Below are positions 1 to 8,509 of a DNA stretch of 64,000 nucleotides, in pieces. Numbering within the stretch: the first letter of the stretch is position 1; each line of letters opens with the position of its first letter. Origin of the DNA: Sphingomonadaceae bacterium (GTDB lineage Bacteria > Pseudomonadota > Alphaproteobacteria > Sphingomonadales > Sphingomonadaceae); contig CANJQJ010000011.1 of the NCBI GenBank assembly GCA_947476425.1, positions 1 through 64,000 on the forward strand. The letters run 5' to 3'. Position numbers and translations under genes: made by a program. A model generated the notes under the pieces. It saw nothing but the letters and a program-made list of their open reading frames with translations. It had not been told where the DNA came from and did no database searches.

Positions 1-90
1 AAGCCGGACACGCAAATCCAACGATAAAGGCTGACCCATCCATGCTGGCCTCCTTCACCAGCACGGATTCTGAATCAGAAAATCCGCCCC

Positions 91-483
91 TTGGGAATCC
101 CTTACGATTCAGAGCGGTCGAAAACCGCTCTAAAGAACCAGACGCCGCTTCCCGTTCTGCAAGCAAAGGCAGATAACATCACATCAAACAGCGGAAAGTT
201 CAGTGTGACTTATCCGAATGGAGACAAGTGTGTAGGCCGTTGGTCGTCTGTTGCGCCGCAAATGACAAGTGTCAGCTGGGGGTCTTTGTTTTCTCAGTAT
301 GGAGCAATTTCAGGCGTTGCCACATCAGTGTCAAACCTACCTGGGATTAATCGCGGTGAAGCTGTCGCGGTGTGTGGCAGTGGAAATCAATTAACGGTCG
401 AGTTTTATACCGGCAGCGGAACGGCAAATGGTGTTGGAGTTGCCAAAGACGAGCAAGGCAATACTTTTAAACTGATATTCTGA
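91..483 (+). CDS. hypothetical protein, possibly N-terminally truncated
   Basis: This 130-residue frame opens with TTG and has no clear ribosome binding site. The frame is open back to a stop at 25-27, so the true 5' end may be lost or different. The C-terminal two thirds is rich in Gly, Ser, Thr and Val with two Cys and ends in a short hydrophobic strand, like small secreted beta-rich proteins. No family is recognised with certainty. Base composition is clearly lower in G+C than the rest of the window, which suggests transferred DNA. It may be the C-terminal part of a larger exported protein cut during island rearrangement. Confidence 0.45.
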   Translation: MGIPYDSERSKTALKNQTPLPVLQAKADNITSNSGKFSVTYPNGDKCVGRWSSVAPQMTSVSWGSLFSQYGAISGVATSVSNLPGINRGEAVAVCGSGNQLTVEFYTGSGTANGVGVAKDEQGNTFKLIF

Positions 484-495
484 GTTGGTATAAGG

Positions 496-669
496 TTACA
501 GCTTCACGTCGATCGGGCTGATATAGAGCACATTGCGCTTTGCATCGTCGCCCTTGCGCGTCTCAGCGTCGGCCACGTCGATTATCGTCCGAACAACAAT
601 AATCGGCCCGCGGTTAGCATCGCAGGCTTTTGCCTCCAATGCCGCCAGTCGCTTGCGTAGGTTCATCAT
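496..669 (-). CDS. small hypothetical protein of a mobile island
   Basis: A 57-residue frame starts at a double ATG (667-669 and 664-666); the first ATG overlaps the TGA of the upstream DUF5681 gene as ATGA, so the two are probably translationally coupled. The N-terminus (MMNLRKRLAALEAKA) is a short amphipathic, charged helix. The rest has no recognised domain. The helix resembles the C-terminal 'LEARLAALEARK' of the upstream gene, as if both carry the same coiled-coil type. Function unknown; assignment as a gene rests on the overlap, the open frame and the context. Confidence 0.5.
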   Translation of the reverse strand: MMNLRKRLAALEAKACDANRGPIIVVRTIIDVADAETRKGDDAKRNVLYISPIDVKL

Positions 670-1109
670 TTCCGTGCCTCCAATGCTGCAAGTCGGGTTT
701 CCAGTTCGCTTGTTTCAAGTGTGCGCCGGAAGCTTTCGATCAGCCCCATGACGTGCGCCCCTTCGATCGGCGTCAGATCACCTTGCCCGACAGATTCCAG
801 CACCGCCCCTGCCGCTGCGGCTGCATCGCTCGCTGTCTGCATCTTCGGCACCGTGAAGCTAACAGGCGCATCTTTTCGGGGTGGCGCTATGCGTTCCAGA
901 CACAGCCGCAAGGCGCTGGCGTCACCGGCAAGAGCCATTGCAACGGCCTTGCGCGTGATTGCCTCACCTTCACCTTCCAGCAGCGCCAGCGCCGCTTGCG
1001 TTGTCCGGTTCCGCGCCCCCTTCGGCCGGCCGGAATTGCCAGCCGAGAAAGTGCCATCGGTTTTTCGCCCGTTCATACGGTCGATTGGGTTCCTGTCATG
1101 TTGCGTCAT
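666..1109 (-). CDS. DUF5681 domain-containing protein
   Basis: The 147-residue product carries the DUF5681 hallmark near residues 19-38, a Gly/Arg/Lys-rich stretch of the type GTFSAGNSGRPKGARN followed by a Thr pair and an Ala-rich helix. Proteins of this family occur in prophages and integrative elements of Alphaproteobacteria; their role is not established, though the basic N-terminus suggests nucleic-acid contact. The C-terminus (SELETRLAALEARK) looks like a coiled coil. The gene lies between a DUF3987 remnant and a small coupled ORF on the same strand, a usual island arrangement. Confidence 0.8.
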   Translation of the reverse strand: MTQHDRNPIDRMNGRKTDGTFSAGNSGRPKGARNRTTQAALALLEGEGEAITRKAVAMALAGDASALRLCLERIAPPRKDAPVSFTVPKMQTASDAAAAAGAVLESVGQGDLTPIEGAHVMGLIESFRRTLETSELETRLAALEARK

Positions 1110-1121
1110 ATTTGGGTCACC

Positions 1122-1199
1122 TCATTCGTGAAACTCTGCCAGAGGAGCACCGACAAAACTGCCAAAAGTGCTTCTGTCGGTTCTGTCGGCACCCTGCAT
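1122..1199 (-). other. short frame resembling a detached DUF3987-protein tail
   Basis: A 25-codon frame begins at ATG 1197-1199, shortly after the stop of the DUF3987 remnant, and reads as a Ser/Thr/Asp-rich peptide beginning MQGADRTDRSTFGS. From memory, tails of this DRTD/SFVGA kind follow the C-terminal winged-helix part of some island-borne DUF3987/YfjI proteins. If so, the tail was separated from its gene by a frame change plus stop. It could equally be a meaningless short frame. Confidence 0.25.
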
Positions 1200-1206
1200 G
1201 GGCCTT

Positions 1207-1843
1207 TCAGACTTTCAGGGCGTTAGGGTTTAGCCAATAAACGATTGTGGGCCGGCCCCCGGTTTGTAGTTCTTGCGCGCCGATCCAATCGGCCTCTTGC
1301 AAGGCGGCTAAGCCAGCTGCCACACGCTCCTTATCGGTCAAGCCAGACCAGCCTTTCCGCTGTATATCTCGCCCAGTGAAAGGGGCCGCCAGGTCGCCCT
1401 TGCAAACCCTTCGCCAGATTGCGCGCGCCGCTTCGGCATTGTCAGCCGAAAGAGATGCGTAGGCCCTACAAGCATGGCTTTCGAGATAATCCGCCCAGCC
1501 CATTGCTTGCAGTGCAGCTCGCAGGGACACTGGCCCGAAATCATTGTTGGCAAGGTGGCACACCAACGCCAAGCGGGGGATGAGGCCACGATACTTGGAG
1601 AGATGAGCCTTCAACGAATTGGACAGTTCATCGCCGCGCACCCGGTGTTCCAATTTGGCCCGCCACTCCGAAAAAGCCTCTTGGGCATCATCCGCGAAGC
1701 GAAGAAATGGCACGCCATAAGGGCCTGTAGTTTCCTCCCAAACTGCGCCGATTTCACGGACATCCATGTTTGCCAGATCGGCAAGGCAGTCTTGCGCAGC
1801 TTGCCGCGCATCGCTGTTTGGATAACGGTCCACCGTTTTGTAG
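1207..1843 (-). pseudogene. DUF3987 (primase/helicase-like) protein, C-terminal fragment
   Basis: About 210 residues match the C-terminal part of DUF3987 proteins, which accompany replication or transfer genes on integrative elements: a Tyr-x3-Asp-Arg stretch, a PFLRFADDAQEAFSEWRAKLE-type helix, an HLSKYRGLIPRLALVCHL segment and a terminal winged-helix-like GWSGLTDKERV...GRPTIVYWLNP. The same frame stays open to 2082, but upstream of about 1843 it is only the antisense of a cupin gene. The original N-terminal several hundred residues are therefore missing. The breakpoint lies near 1840, where the opposite strand becomes cupin-coding. Almost certainly non-functional. Confidence 0.8.
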
Positions 1844-2400
1844 GCGACATCGAGGCACTCACCGAGGCGAATGCCGATTTTCGCAGGGTTCTCTATACCG
1901 GCGCCAATCTTCAGCTGGTGCTGATGGCGATCCAGCCGGGCGACGAAATCGGCGAGGAAGTCCACGAGGATCGCGATCAATTCTTCCGGATCGAGACTGG
2001 CGAGGGACAGGTCTGGATCGATGGCGTGTGCAATGCCGTCAAGGCGGACGATGGCATCATCGTGCCCCAGGGCGCGCGCCATAACGTCGTGAATTCCGGT
2101 TCGGTGGCTCTCAAATTATATACGATCTACGGTCCGCCCGAGCACCGTGACGCCATCGTCCACGAGACCAAGGATGATGCCGACAACGCGCACGAGCATT
2201 TCGACGGACACATAACCGAGAGCGACGACCAGCATCATCCGCTCCCCAAGGACGAGCGCGCTCGCCATGACCTCGTCGGCGAAACCGTCGAGAAAAGCCA
2301 TGGCCTCGGCGATGATGATCCGGGCGCGCCGCAGCCGAGCCTGACGGAGCCGCCGCACGGACATTATCGCGATCCGGATGGTCGCCCCTACGACACCTGA
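1801..2400 (+). CDS. cupin domain protein, 5' end lost at a recombination junction
   Basis: From about 1840 the frame reads as a complete small cupin lacking only its first residues (VGDIEALTEANADFRRVLYTG...). Metal-site motifs are present: H-x-D-x2-Q with a following Glu in motif 1 (EEVHEDRDQFFRIETGEG) and P-x-G-x2-H-N-x2-N in motif 2 (VPQGARHNVVNSG). The family is close to mannose-6-phosphate isomerase-type cupins of unknown substrate. After the cupin there is an extra His/Asp-rich tail of about 60 residues. No natural ATG remains upstream; TTG at 1801 is the nearest in-frame start and lies inside island DNA. Whether it is expressed is uncertain. Confidence 0.65.
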   Translation: MPRIAVWITVHRFVGDIEALTEANADFRRVLYTGANLQLVLMAIQPGDEIGEEVHEDRDQFFRIETGEGQVWIDGVCNAVKADDGIIVPQGARHNVVNSGSVALKLYTIYGPPEHRDAIVHETKDDADNAHEHFDGHITESDDQHHPLPKDERARHDLVGETVEKSHGLGDDDPGAPQPSLTEPPHGHYRDPDGRPYDT

Positions 2401-2408
2401 CCGATTGC

Positions 2409-3782
2409 TCAGCGAGTCGGGAGCAGCGCCACATTGCGGCCGGCGACGCCGACTTCGGTCGGCCCCCAGACCTGCATGCGTCGCCCTTCGATCGCGCCGA
2501 GCAAACGGATCAACTTGGCATCCTCTTCGGGACCTGCAGTCAGGATATAGTCTTCGAGCGCCTGCTCGGCGGCATCCCATTCCGAAAAACCCTGGCCAAG
2601 ATATGCGGAAACTTCGGCAAGATCTCGCGCCACCGCCTCGGCGGCCACGCTATCTGCACGCATCAGGCATTCGATGAGATCCTTGGCCTGGCGCTTCTGC
2701 TCGTCATCGATCGGCGCCACGCCGTTGATGGCGGCTACCGTGTCGCCAAGCTTGGCAATCAGCGCCGCATTGTTTCCGGTCCGCGCAGTGAGCGGCGGAA
2801 GTTCGGGAAGTTTGACGCCGGCAAGATGGCACACTGCCATCACGATCAGCTGGCGTAGCGACAGGTCCCACGACAGATAGACCGAGTGCGGATCGCCGGG
2901 CACTGGCTTCGCCACGGTTCCGGCAAATTGCATCGTTCCCAGCACAGCAAACTGGAGGACATGAAAGTTGACGACGTCATCGTCCACGGTATCGCCGCTG
3001 ACACGCTCATAATGGCGACAAAGATCAGCCAATGGCGCGCCAAGCGGCTCGACGCTGTCGCGCATCCCCATCGTCGCGATATCCACCATCGGATCGCCGA
3101 TCATGGAGAATTCGAAATCATAAAGCCCGGTCATCTTGCCGTCCTTCAGCAGGAACTGACCTGAATCGAACTGGATGAAGCATGCCTTGGAACGATTCTG
3201 GGGCACGTTGCGCCTGATCCAGCCGATCGCGAATTCGAGGAGCGGCTCGGCCTTGCCCTTGGTTCGGCGATAAAGCGGCATATAGGCGTTCAGGCCGACC
3301 AGCGCGATCTCCTCCCGGGTCTTTGGCCACTCCATGCCGATCTCGGCAAAGGGCTCGACCGGCAGGCTGTGCATCCGCGCGACCGCGGCCATGTAGTCCT
3401 GGCTGATCGCAACACGCGTCGCATCGTCGGCCGCGTCTGCCATGTCCCGGGTTCCGGCAAGCGAGTCCATCACGATGCAAGGAGGATCAGCGCAATAGCC
3501 GAGGATGCGCGGCACCGGGATGCCATGATCGTGGAGCACGGTCATGATATCGGCTTCGCGCTTGAGTTCGGGAAATATCGCGACGTCGCCGGCGCGATCC
3601 CCGCGCAGATAAAGTTCGGTCGTCGCGCCGTCCTTCTCGATCTCCGCAAACCAGGCCGGGCGCCAGCGAATCTGCCGCTCCATCTTCGTGATGCGGCCAC
3701 CGGTCAGCTCTTCGACGAACGCGCGCAGGCGCTGGACGCCCTCATCGTCATAGGCGGGGGTCGGGTGCTTGGGCTGCGTCAT
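2409..3782 (-). CDS. phosphotransferase family protein (APH/ChoK fold)
   Basis: The 457-residue product has the aminoglycoside phosphotransferase-like fold: an N-lobe with LKREADIM and an IPVPRILGYC segment, and a C-lobe with a variant catalytic loop IQFDSGQFLL in place of the usual HGDxxxxN, then LYDFEFSMIGDPMVDIA. The catalytic-type Asp and the metal Asp are kept, while the His and Asn positions are changed to Gln. I recall a QxD variant in sphingomonad relatives near acyl-CoA dehydrogenase genes. Phosphorylation of a hydroxy-acid or acyl substrate is plausible but unproven. It follows an LLM oxidoreductase gene by about 40 bases on the same strand and is probably co-transcribed. Confidence 0.8.
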   Translation of the reverse strand: MTQPKHPTPAYDDEGVQRLRAFVEELTGGRITKMERQIRWRPAWFAEIEKDGATTELYLRGDRAGDVAIFPELKREADIMTVLHDHGIPVPRILGYCADPPCIVMDSLAGTRDMADAADDATRVAISQDYMAAVARMHSLPVEPFAEIGMEWPKTREEIALVGLNAYMPLYRRTKGKAEPLLEFAIGWIRRNVPQNRSKACFIQFDSGQFLLKDGKMTGLYDFEFSMIGDPMVDIATMGMRDSVEPLGAPLADLCRHYERVSGDTVDDDVVNFHVLQFAVLGTMQFAGTVAKPVPGDPHSVYLSWDLSLRQLIVMAVCHLAGVKLPELPPLTARTGNNAALIAKLGDTVAAINGVAPIDDEQKRQAKDLIECLMRADSVAAEAVARDLAEVSAYLGQGFSEWDAAEQALEDYILTAGPEEDAKLIRLLGAIEGRRMQVWGPTEVGVAGRNVALLPTR

Positions 3783-3822
3783 TGGCTGTACTCTCCTAAT
3801 GTCCTCGTAACCGCGACCTGTC

Positions 3823-4815
3823 CTACCCGGGCAGGCGCGGCATCACCTTGTCGCGCACGAGCTCAAGGCATTTCCAGCCGATGTCGGGCGAAAGGCCGCC
3901 GAGCAACGGCATGAAGTTCAGCCCGCAATTATTGGCGTGGATTGCCGCGGCATTCGCGACCACCTCGTCCGGTGTCCAGACCGCAAACATCCCTGATTGG
4001 CGGAGGCCTTCCTCGTCGACCAGTCCTTCGAAGGGTGATGAAGAGTTGCTCGCCTCCGAGGCCCAGACCGAATAGGCCGATGCAACATGCACGGCGTGCG
4101 CCTTGATCTCGTTCCAGCCTTTCTCGGGGTCCTCCGATACGTGGATCGCCATCGGCATGCCTGAGCCGTATTTCCGGCCTGGCTGACGACCGAGTTTGCG
4201 GCATTCTTCGTCGTACAACTCGAACAGTTCATTGCGCATCGGGCAGAGGCCGATGCCGAAGCGTGCCGCGCGTCGCGCCGATGCCTCGACTCCGCCGCCG
4301 GCCATCAATATTTCCTCCGGCTTTTGAACTGGCAGCGGGCGAACGAATATTTCACGCCCATCGACCTCGAACCGTTCGCCGCGCAGCGATCGCAGGATGA
4401 TGTCGATGCCCTGGTCGAGCAGGCGGCCGCGATCCTTGAGCGAAACGCCAAAACGCGCAAATTCGGAAGGAACATAGCCCGCACCGAAGGTCACATCGAG
4501 GCGACCGCCGCTCATCAGGTCCAGCACTGCGATCTGCTCGGCGATCTTGACCGGATCGTGGAGCGGCAGGATCACCGCGCCAAGCGAAATCCGCATCCGC
4601 TTCGTGCGGGCGGCCACCCCGCCGCCCAGCACGAATGGAGCCGGGAGATAGCCGTCCTCGGAACCATGATGCTCCATCAGGCCGATCCGGCCGATTCCGA
4701 TCTCGTCCGCGAATGCGGCCATTTTCAGGGCCTCGTCATAGAGCCGGGCAGCCGGTGCTCCAAAGTCCGGGGCGCGCATGTCGAACAGGATCGCAGTCTT
4801 GTTGTCGGGATGCAT
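3823..4815 (-). CDS. LLM class flavin-dependent oxidoreductase
   Basis: The 330-residue product is a luciferase-like monooxygenase-fold (TIM barrel) protein. Signs are the GRIGLMEHHGSED segment near the N-terminus, RMRISLGAVILPLHDPVKIAEQIAVLDLMSGGRLDVTFGAGY and the EILMAGGGVEASARRAARFGIG segment. Such enzymes use FMNH2 or F420H2 to oxidise organic substrates; sphingomonads are not known for F420, so FMN is the likelier cofactor. It lies between an amidohydrolase gene upstream and a phosphotransferase gene downstream on one strand, which suggests one catabolic operon. Substrate unknown. Confidence 0.85.
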   Translation of the reverse strand: MHPDNKTAILFDMRAPDFGAPAARLYDEALKMAAFADEIGIGRIGLMEHHGSEDGYLPAPFVLGGGVAARTKRMRISLGAVILPLHDPVKIAEQIAVLDLMSGGRLDVTFGAGYVPSEFARFGVSLKDRGRLLDQGIDIILRSLRGERFEVDGREIFVRPLPVQKPEEILMAGGGVEASARRAARFGIGLCPMRNELFELYDEECRKLGRQPGRKYGSGMPMAIHVSEDPEKGWNEIKAHAVHVASAYSVWASEASNSSSPFEGLVDEEGLRQSGMFAVWTPDEVVANAAAIHANNCGLNFMPLLGGLSPDIGWKCLELVRDKVMPRLPG

Positions 4816-4868
4816 TTTTTCACTCCATCGAAATCATGGTCGCCACGCAGGGTCCGGCGTCCCCTTCT

Positions 4869-4962
4869 CGTCATCCCGACGAAAGTCGGGATCCATGGGA
4901 CCCACAAGTCTCGCGATCGAGGGACCACCGCAACGTGGATCCCGGCGTCCGCCGGGATGACG
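4869..4962. repeat. paired REP-like element, copy A1
   Basis: Two imperfect hairpins of the type CGTCATCCCGAC-GAAA-GTCGGGAT and GATCCCGGC-GTCC-GCCGGGATGACG flank a roughly 40-base core containing CATGGGACCCAC and TCGCGATCGA. The same unit recurs at 56863-56956 (inverted) and 62615-62708. Shape and size match REPIN-type dispersed elements. It sits between the amidohydrolase and LLM genes. Confidence 0.85.
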
Positions 4963-4983
4963 ATTCATCTATTCACAACCACC

Positions 4984-5946
4984 CTAACTCCGAAACCGCT
5001 CGCCAAGCAGATTCTGGACATTGCGCGAGCCGATCGCCTCATGCTCATCCTTTGTCAGCGGAAGCGCCCGGAACGTCTCTGCAAATGCGGCGACATCGAC
5101 GATCGGATAGTTGGTGCCGTAGATCACCCGGTCGGTACCGATATCGCGGATCACGCGTACAGCTTCCTCCTGAGTCCAATGTCCCGGCGTTCCAATCCCG
5201 ACCAGTCGAAGCGAGAGATCGGTGTAGACGTTGGGATATTTGTGGGTCAGTTCCGCGACGACATCCTCGGCACCTTGGCCGAGGTGCGCCAGCAGCAGAC
5301 GGACATCGGGATATTCAGCGACGACGCGGTCGAGGTGGCGGGGATGGCCCCAGGCTTCATGGCCCATCGTGCCGTGCGCGCCGCATTCGGAGAGGATGAA
5401 GACATCGTGGCGACGCGCAATATCCCAAACGAGGCGGACGCGCGGATCGGTAACCGGCGCATCGAGGAACATCGGCGCAATCTTGATGCCGCAAGCGCCT
5501 TCCGACAGGCGCAGCGCAATCTCCGCTTCGATCGCTTCGGGTGACATCAGAATGGGTTCGACGCCTACGATCGCATAGATTCGGTCCGGATAGGTCCGGG
5601 CCATCGATGCCGCCCATGCGTTCAGCGCGCTCCAGCGCGCGATTATCTGGGCAACGGCCGCTTCACGCGTTTCGCCCTTTGCGATCAGGGCCGCGACGAG
5701 GTCCTGCGCCGGAAGCCATGGGACGATGAGCGTCTTTTCGATGCCGTTGGCGTCCATGTTGGCGAACAGGTCGTCAATATCGCCACGGTGAGTCTGGGGA
5801 AGCCCGATCCAGCCGAAAAACTCCTCGGCCGCAGCGACCGATGGTTGGGTATGGGTGTGGAAATCGATCATCGGCAAGCCCTCTCCGGCCAGTTTGGGCG
5901 CAGCGGAAGCACTCCTCGCGAGCTTCTCTTCGGCGCTTGATGACAT
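4984..5946 (-). CDS. amidohydrolase family protein (Amidohydro_2 type)
   Basis: The 320-residue product is a TIM-barrel metal-dependent hydrolase or decarboxylase. The N-terminal metal motif is MIDFHTH (about residues 26-32), followed by TLIVPWLPAQDL, an internal His-rich ECGAHGTMGHEAWGHP, LLLAHLGQG and the C-terminal VIYGTNYPIVD, where an Asp or Asn usually ligates the metal. PF04909 members decarboxylate or hydrolyse carboxylated aromatics and related compounds. The ATG at 5946 was chosen because sequence further upstream is not protein-like and overlaps the divergent SDR promoter region. It heads the leftward operon with the LLM and phosphotransferase genes. Confidence 0.85.
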   Translation of the reverse strand: MSSSAEEKLARSASAAPKLAGEGLPMIDFHTHTQPSVAAAEEFFGWIGLPQTHRGDIDDLFANMDANGIEKTLIVPWLPAQDLVAALIAKGETREAAVAQIIARWSALNAWAASMARTYPDRIYAIVGVEPILMSPEAIEAEIALRLSEGACGIKIAPMFLDAPVTDPRVRLVWDIARRHDVFILSECGAHGTMGHEAWGHPRHLDRVVAEYPDVRLLLAHLGQGAEDVVAELTHKYPNVYTDLSLRLVGIGTPGHWTQEEAVRVIRDIGTDRVIYGTNYPIVDVAAFAETFRALPLTKDEHEAIGSRNVQNLLGERFRS

Positions 5947-6070
5947 GCTATCGTCTCTCCGAGGCCGCGAAAAACCAACCGTTGGATGGGGTCGCGGAAG
6001 GAATGACCGGTTAGCGTGGCTTCCGGTTGCTGCTATCGCAAGCTGCAAGGCATGATTGGGAGAGGATCGG

Positions 6071-6841
6071 ATGAGCATAGCGAACAAGCGGGTCGTCATA
6101 ACCGGCGGTGCCAGCGGCATAGGCGCAGCGGCAGTGTCGGCGCTGGTGGCAGCGGGGGCTCGCGTCGCGTCTCTCGATATCAAGGAGGATGCCGGGCACG
6201 CGATCGTGGCCGCAGCGAACGCGACAGGTCCCGGCGAGGCCGCCTTCCATCGCTGCGACGTCAGTAGCCGTGCGGATGTGAACCGCGCCTTTGGCGAAGC
6301 CGCAGACTGGCTGGGCGGCCTCGACAGCCTGCTTCACATTGCGGGCTACGAGCTGACCGATCCTGCCGAAGAAATTAGCGACGAGCATTGGACGACCATG
6401 ATGGACGTCAATGCGCGCGGCACATTCCTGACCAACCAGGCCGCGTTCGCGCTGCTGCGCGATGCCGGTGGAAATATCCTGAATTTCTCTTCGGCGGCTG
6501 GCGTCATCGGCATGCCCGGGGGCGCGGCCTATTCCGCGGCGAAGGCAGCGGTGCTTGGCTGGACCCGGACGGTGGCCAAGGAATGGGGTCGCTTCGATAT
6601 CAGGGTGAATGCCTGCACACCCGCGATGTGGACCCCGATGTACGACGCGCACCGCGCAAAGTTCACGCCCGAGGAGACGGTTGCCCATGATGCAATGATG
6701 GCGATGATCATTCCAATCGGCGGCAAGCTCGGCAATCCTGCGCTCGACCTGGCGCCGTTCCTGATCTTCATGGTTGGCGATGGCGCGCGCTTCATTACTG
6801 GCCAGACGCTGTCGGTCGACGGAGGGATGGTGATCCCATGA
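6071..6841 (+). CDS. SDR family NAD(P)-dependent oxidoreductase
   Basis: This 256-residue classical short-chain dehydrogenase has the dinucleotide motif GGASGIGAAA (about residues 12-21), SLDIKED after beta-2, the catalytic Ser in NFSSAAG and Y-x3-K in AAYSAAKAA. The C-terminal GQTLSVDGGMVIP is typical. Asp after beta-2 suggests NAD preference. ATG 6071 is preceded by GAGAGG and is preferred over an in-frame TTG at 6056. Its stop overlaps the next gene as ATGA. It is divergent from the amidohydrolase operon and probably oxidises an alcohol intermediate. Confidence 0.9.
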   Translation: MSIANKRVVITGGASGIGAAAVSALVAAGARVASLDIKEDAGHAIVAAANATGPGEAAFHRCDVSSRADVNRAFGEAADWLGGLDSLLHIAGYELTDPAEEISDEHWTTMMDVNARGTFLTNQAAFALLRDAGGNILNFSSAAGVIGMPGGAAYSAAKAAVLGWTRTVAKEWGRFDIRVNACTPAMWTPMYDAHRAKFTPEETVAHDAMMAMIIPIGGKLGNPALDLAPFLIFMVGDGARFITGQTLSVDGGMVIP

Positions 6842-7329
6842 TCGGGCAGGCCCAAACGCTCGATCCAGCGGTACTCGCTGACCGGGCAGCAATCAGCGAT
6901 ATCGTTCACGGCTATGCGACGGCGCTCGATACGCTCGACTGGACGCTGTTCCGGACGATCTTCGCCGAGACCGTCACGATCGATTATCGCAGCTTCGATC
7001 CGGCGCTCGCATTCACGATCCCGGCGGATGACTGGGTGGCGATGCTTAAGGGTGGCTTCGGTGGATTTGATGCCACGCAGCATATCAGCAGCAATCACGT
7101 CCATGATATCGACGGCGATCGGGCGAGATGCGTGTCCTATATGCAGGCGAGCCACTTCGTGGTCCGCGACGGCCAGACCGCGTGCGCTACCTATTTCGGC
7201 TATTATGTGAATGGCCTCATTCGCACGCCCGATGGCTGGCGCCTGTCGGACGTCACGCTCAACGTCACAGCTCGGACTGGCGAGATGCGTGTGTTCGAAT
7301 GGGCCGCCGAGCGGCGCGGGGCCGGTTAG
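6838..7329 (+). CDS. SnoaL/NTF2-like protein
   Basis: This 163-residue cone-shaped alpha+beta barrel protein of the SnoaL-like/NTF2 superfamily starts with ADRAAISDIVHGYATALDTLDWTLFRTIFAE, the usual helix pair, followed by strands including HISSNHVHDIDGDRARC and a final RTPDGWRLSDVTLNVT. Members act as small isomerases, dehydratases or hydroxylase-like enzymes on polycyclic or ring substrates. The ATG overlaps the stop of the SDR gene, so the two are translationally coupled and likely act on the same compound. Confidence 0.85.
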   Translation: MIGQAQTLDPAVLADRAAISDIVHGYATALDTLDWTLFRTIFAETVTIDYRSFDPALAFTIPADDWVAMLKGGFGGFDATQHISSNHVHDIDGDRARCVSYMQASHFVVRDGQTACATYFGYYVNGLIRTPDGWRLSDVTLNVTARTGEMRVFEWAAERRGAG

Positions 7330-7335
7330 ATCAAT

Positions 7336-7362
7336 CGCCCCGCCATCCGGGATGGCGGGGCG
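7336..7362. terminator. bidirectional terminator hairpin
   Basis: A perfect 12-bp stem, CGCCCCGCCATC (7336-7347) and GATGGCGGGGCG (7351-7362), with a 3-base loop lies in the short gap between the convergent SnoaL-like and LLM genes. No long T run follows on either strand, so termination strength is uncertain. Confidence 0.7.
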
Positions 7363-7368
7363 TATCGA

Positions 7369-8412
7369 TCAGCGCTTGGCGGCTGCCACCAGCTTGTGCA
7401 GGCCTGCACCGTAGAACATGTGCTGTTCCATCGTGAAGTGACGATAGGGCGCCATCGGGCATAGCGAATCGGCCACCGACCAATAGGGCTCGAGCTTTTC
7501 GAGCACCTGCTCCACACTGCCGCACGCGCAGAAGGCCTCGACCATTTCGTCGGGGACATGGTGCATGATCGCGAGCGAATTGGCCTGGTCACCGGTCTGG
7601 CAGAGGCGGGCTTCCTTTTCGAAGCCGAGCGCTGCGAAGAAGGGCTCATATTCCTTGATGCCGGCATAGCCAGCAACGGTCGGGCGGGCGTCGTTGATCG
7701 CCTGCTGCTTGTCGTCGTTGACCGCGACCCATGGCCATGCGTTGATTTCGATATCGGTACGCTTGCGGCCGAATTCGGCGATCTTGGCAGCGATGCGCGG
7801 CCCCTGTTCGACGGTGTAGCCGACCGACCAGAGCGAATGGACCATCAAGCCGTCGGCAATCTCGAGCGACACGTCGGTCAGCTTCTGGCGCAGTGCCGCG
7901 ACCCAGATCGGCAGGTTCTCGCGCACCGGCGGCGCGGTCAGCATCAGTTCCTTGAAGTCGGCCTTGTAATAGGCGCCTTCGTACGGCTTCAGCCCCTTGT
8001 GGGCATTGGCGACGATGTAGCGCACCGCGGCCACGGTGTCTTTCAGCTGGGTGATCAGCTTATAGTCCGGCACGCCATAGGAGCCGACATTCACCGACGA
8101 AACGCCGGTGCCAAGCCCAAGGATGAAGCGGCCCTCGCTGATGCGGTCCATGTCCATCGCGATCATCGCGGTTTCGAACGGGCTGCGCGAGCCGGCCACT
8201 GCGACACCGGTCGCGACCTTCAGGCGAGTCGTTGCCGCCGAAGCGACCGCGAGGCTAGGGAACGCCGGACCGTAGATCTGGAGCGCGGTGGCGCCCTCGA
8301 AGCCGATGTCTTCCATCTGCTTGGTCAGTCCCGACAACATGGGGGCCGGCATCACCGGGATCACGCCCCAATATTTGCGTTCCTGGCCCACGGCATTTTT
8401 GGCTTGCGGCAT
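7369..8412 (-). CDS. LLM class flavin-dependent oxidoreductase
   Basis: The 347-residue luciferase-fold protein has the typical GFEGATALQIYGPAFPSLAVASAATTRLKVATGVAV, the EGRFILGLGTGVSSVN strand and helix, and LPIWVAALRQK. It belongs to the branch often labelled F420-dependent, although FMN use is more likely in this group of bacteria. It is a distant paralogue of the proteins at 3823-4815 and 16166-17080. A LysR regulator gene lies about 100 bases upstream on the same strand and may control it. Substrate unknown. Confidence 0.85.
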   Translation of the reverse strand: MPQAKNAVGQERKYWGVIPVMPAPMLSGLTKQMEDIGFEGATALQIYGPAFPSLAVASAATTRLKVATGVAVAGSRSPFETAMIAMDMDRISEGRFILGLGTGVSSVNVGSYGVPDYKLITQLKDTVAAVRYIVANAHKGLKPYEGAYYKADFKELMLTAPPVRENLPIWVAALRQKLTDVSLEIADGLMVHSLWSVGYTVEQGPRIAAKIAEFGRKRTDIEINAWPWVAVNDDKQQAINDARPTVAGYAGIKEYEPFFAALGFEKEARLCQTGDQANSLAIMHHVPDEMVEAFCACGSVEQVLEKLEPYWSVADSLCPMAPYRHFTMEQHMFYGAGLHKLVAAAKR

Positions 8413-8509
8413 TCCCGGTGCATCCTCGCTGTTATCACGTTCCTGGTTGCGCCATGCCTATCAAGATGAGCACCGCGCTTCAACACGGGAAGCGCCTTTT
8501 TCCGCAGGC

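Noticed and set aside
1844-2082. N-terminal 80 residues of the long minus-strand frame ending at 1207
   Set aside because: They are the antisense of the cupin domain. The DUF3987 similarity begins only after the breakpoint.
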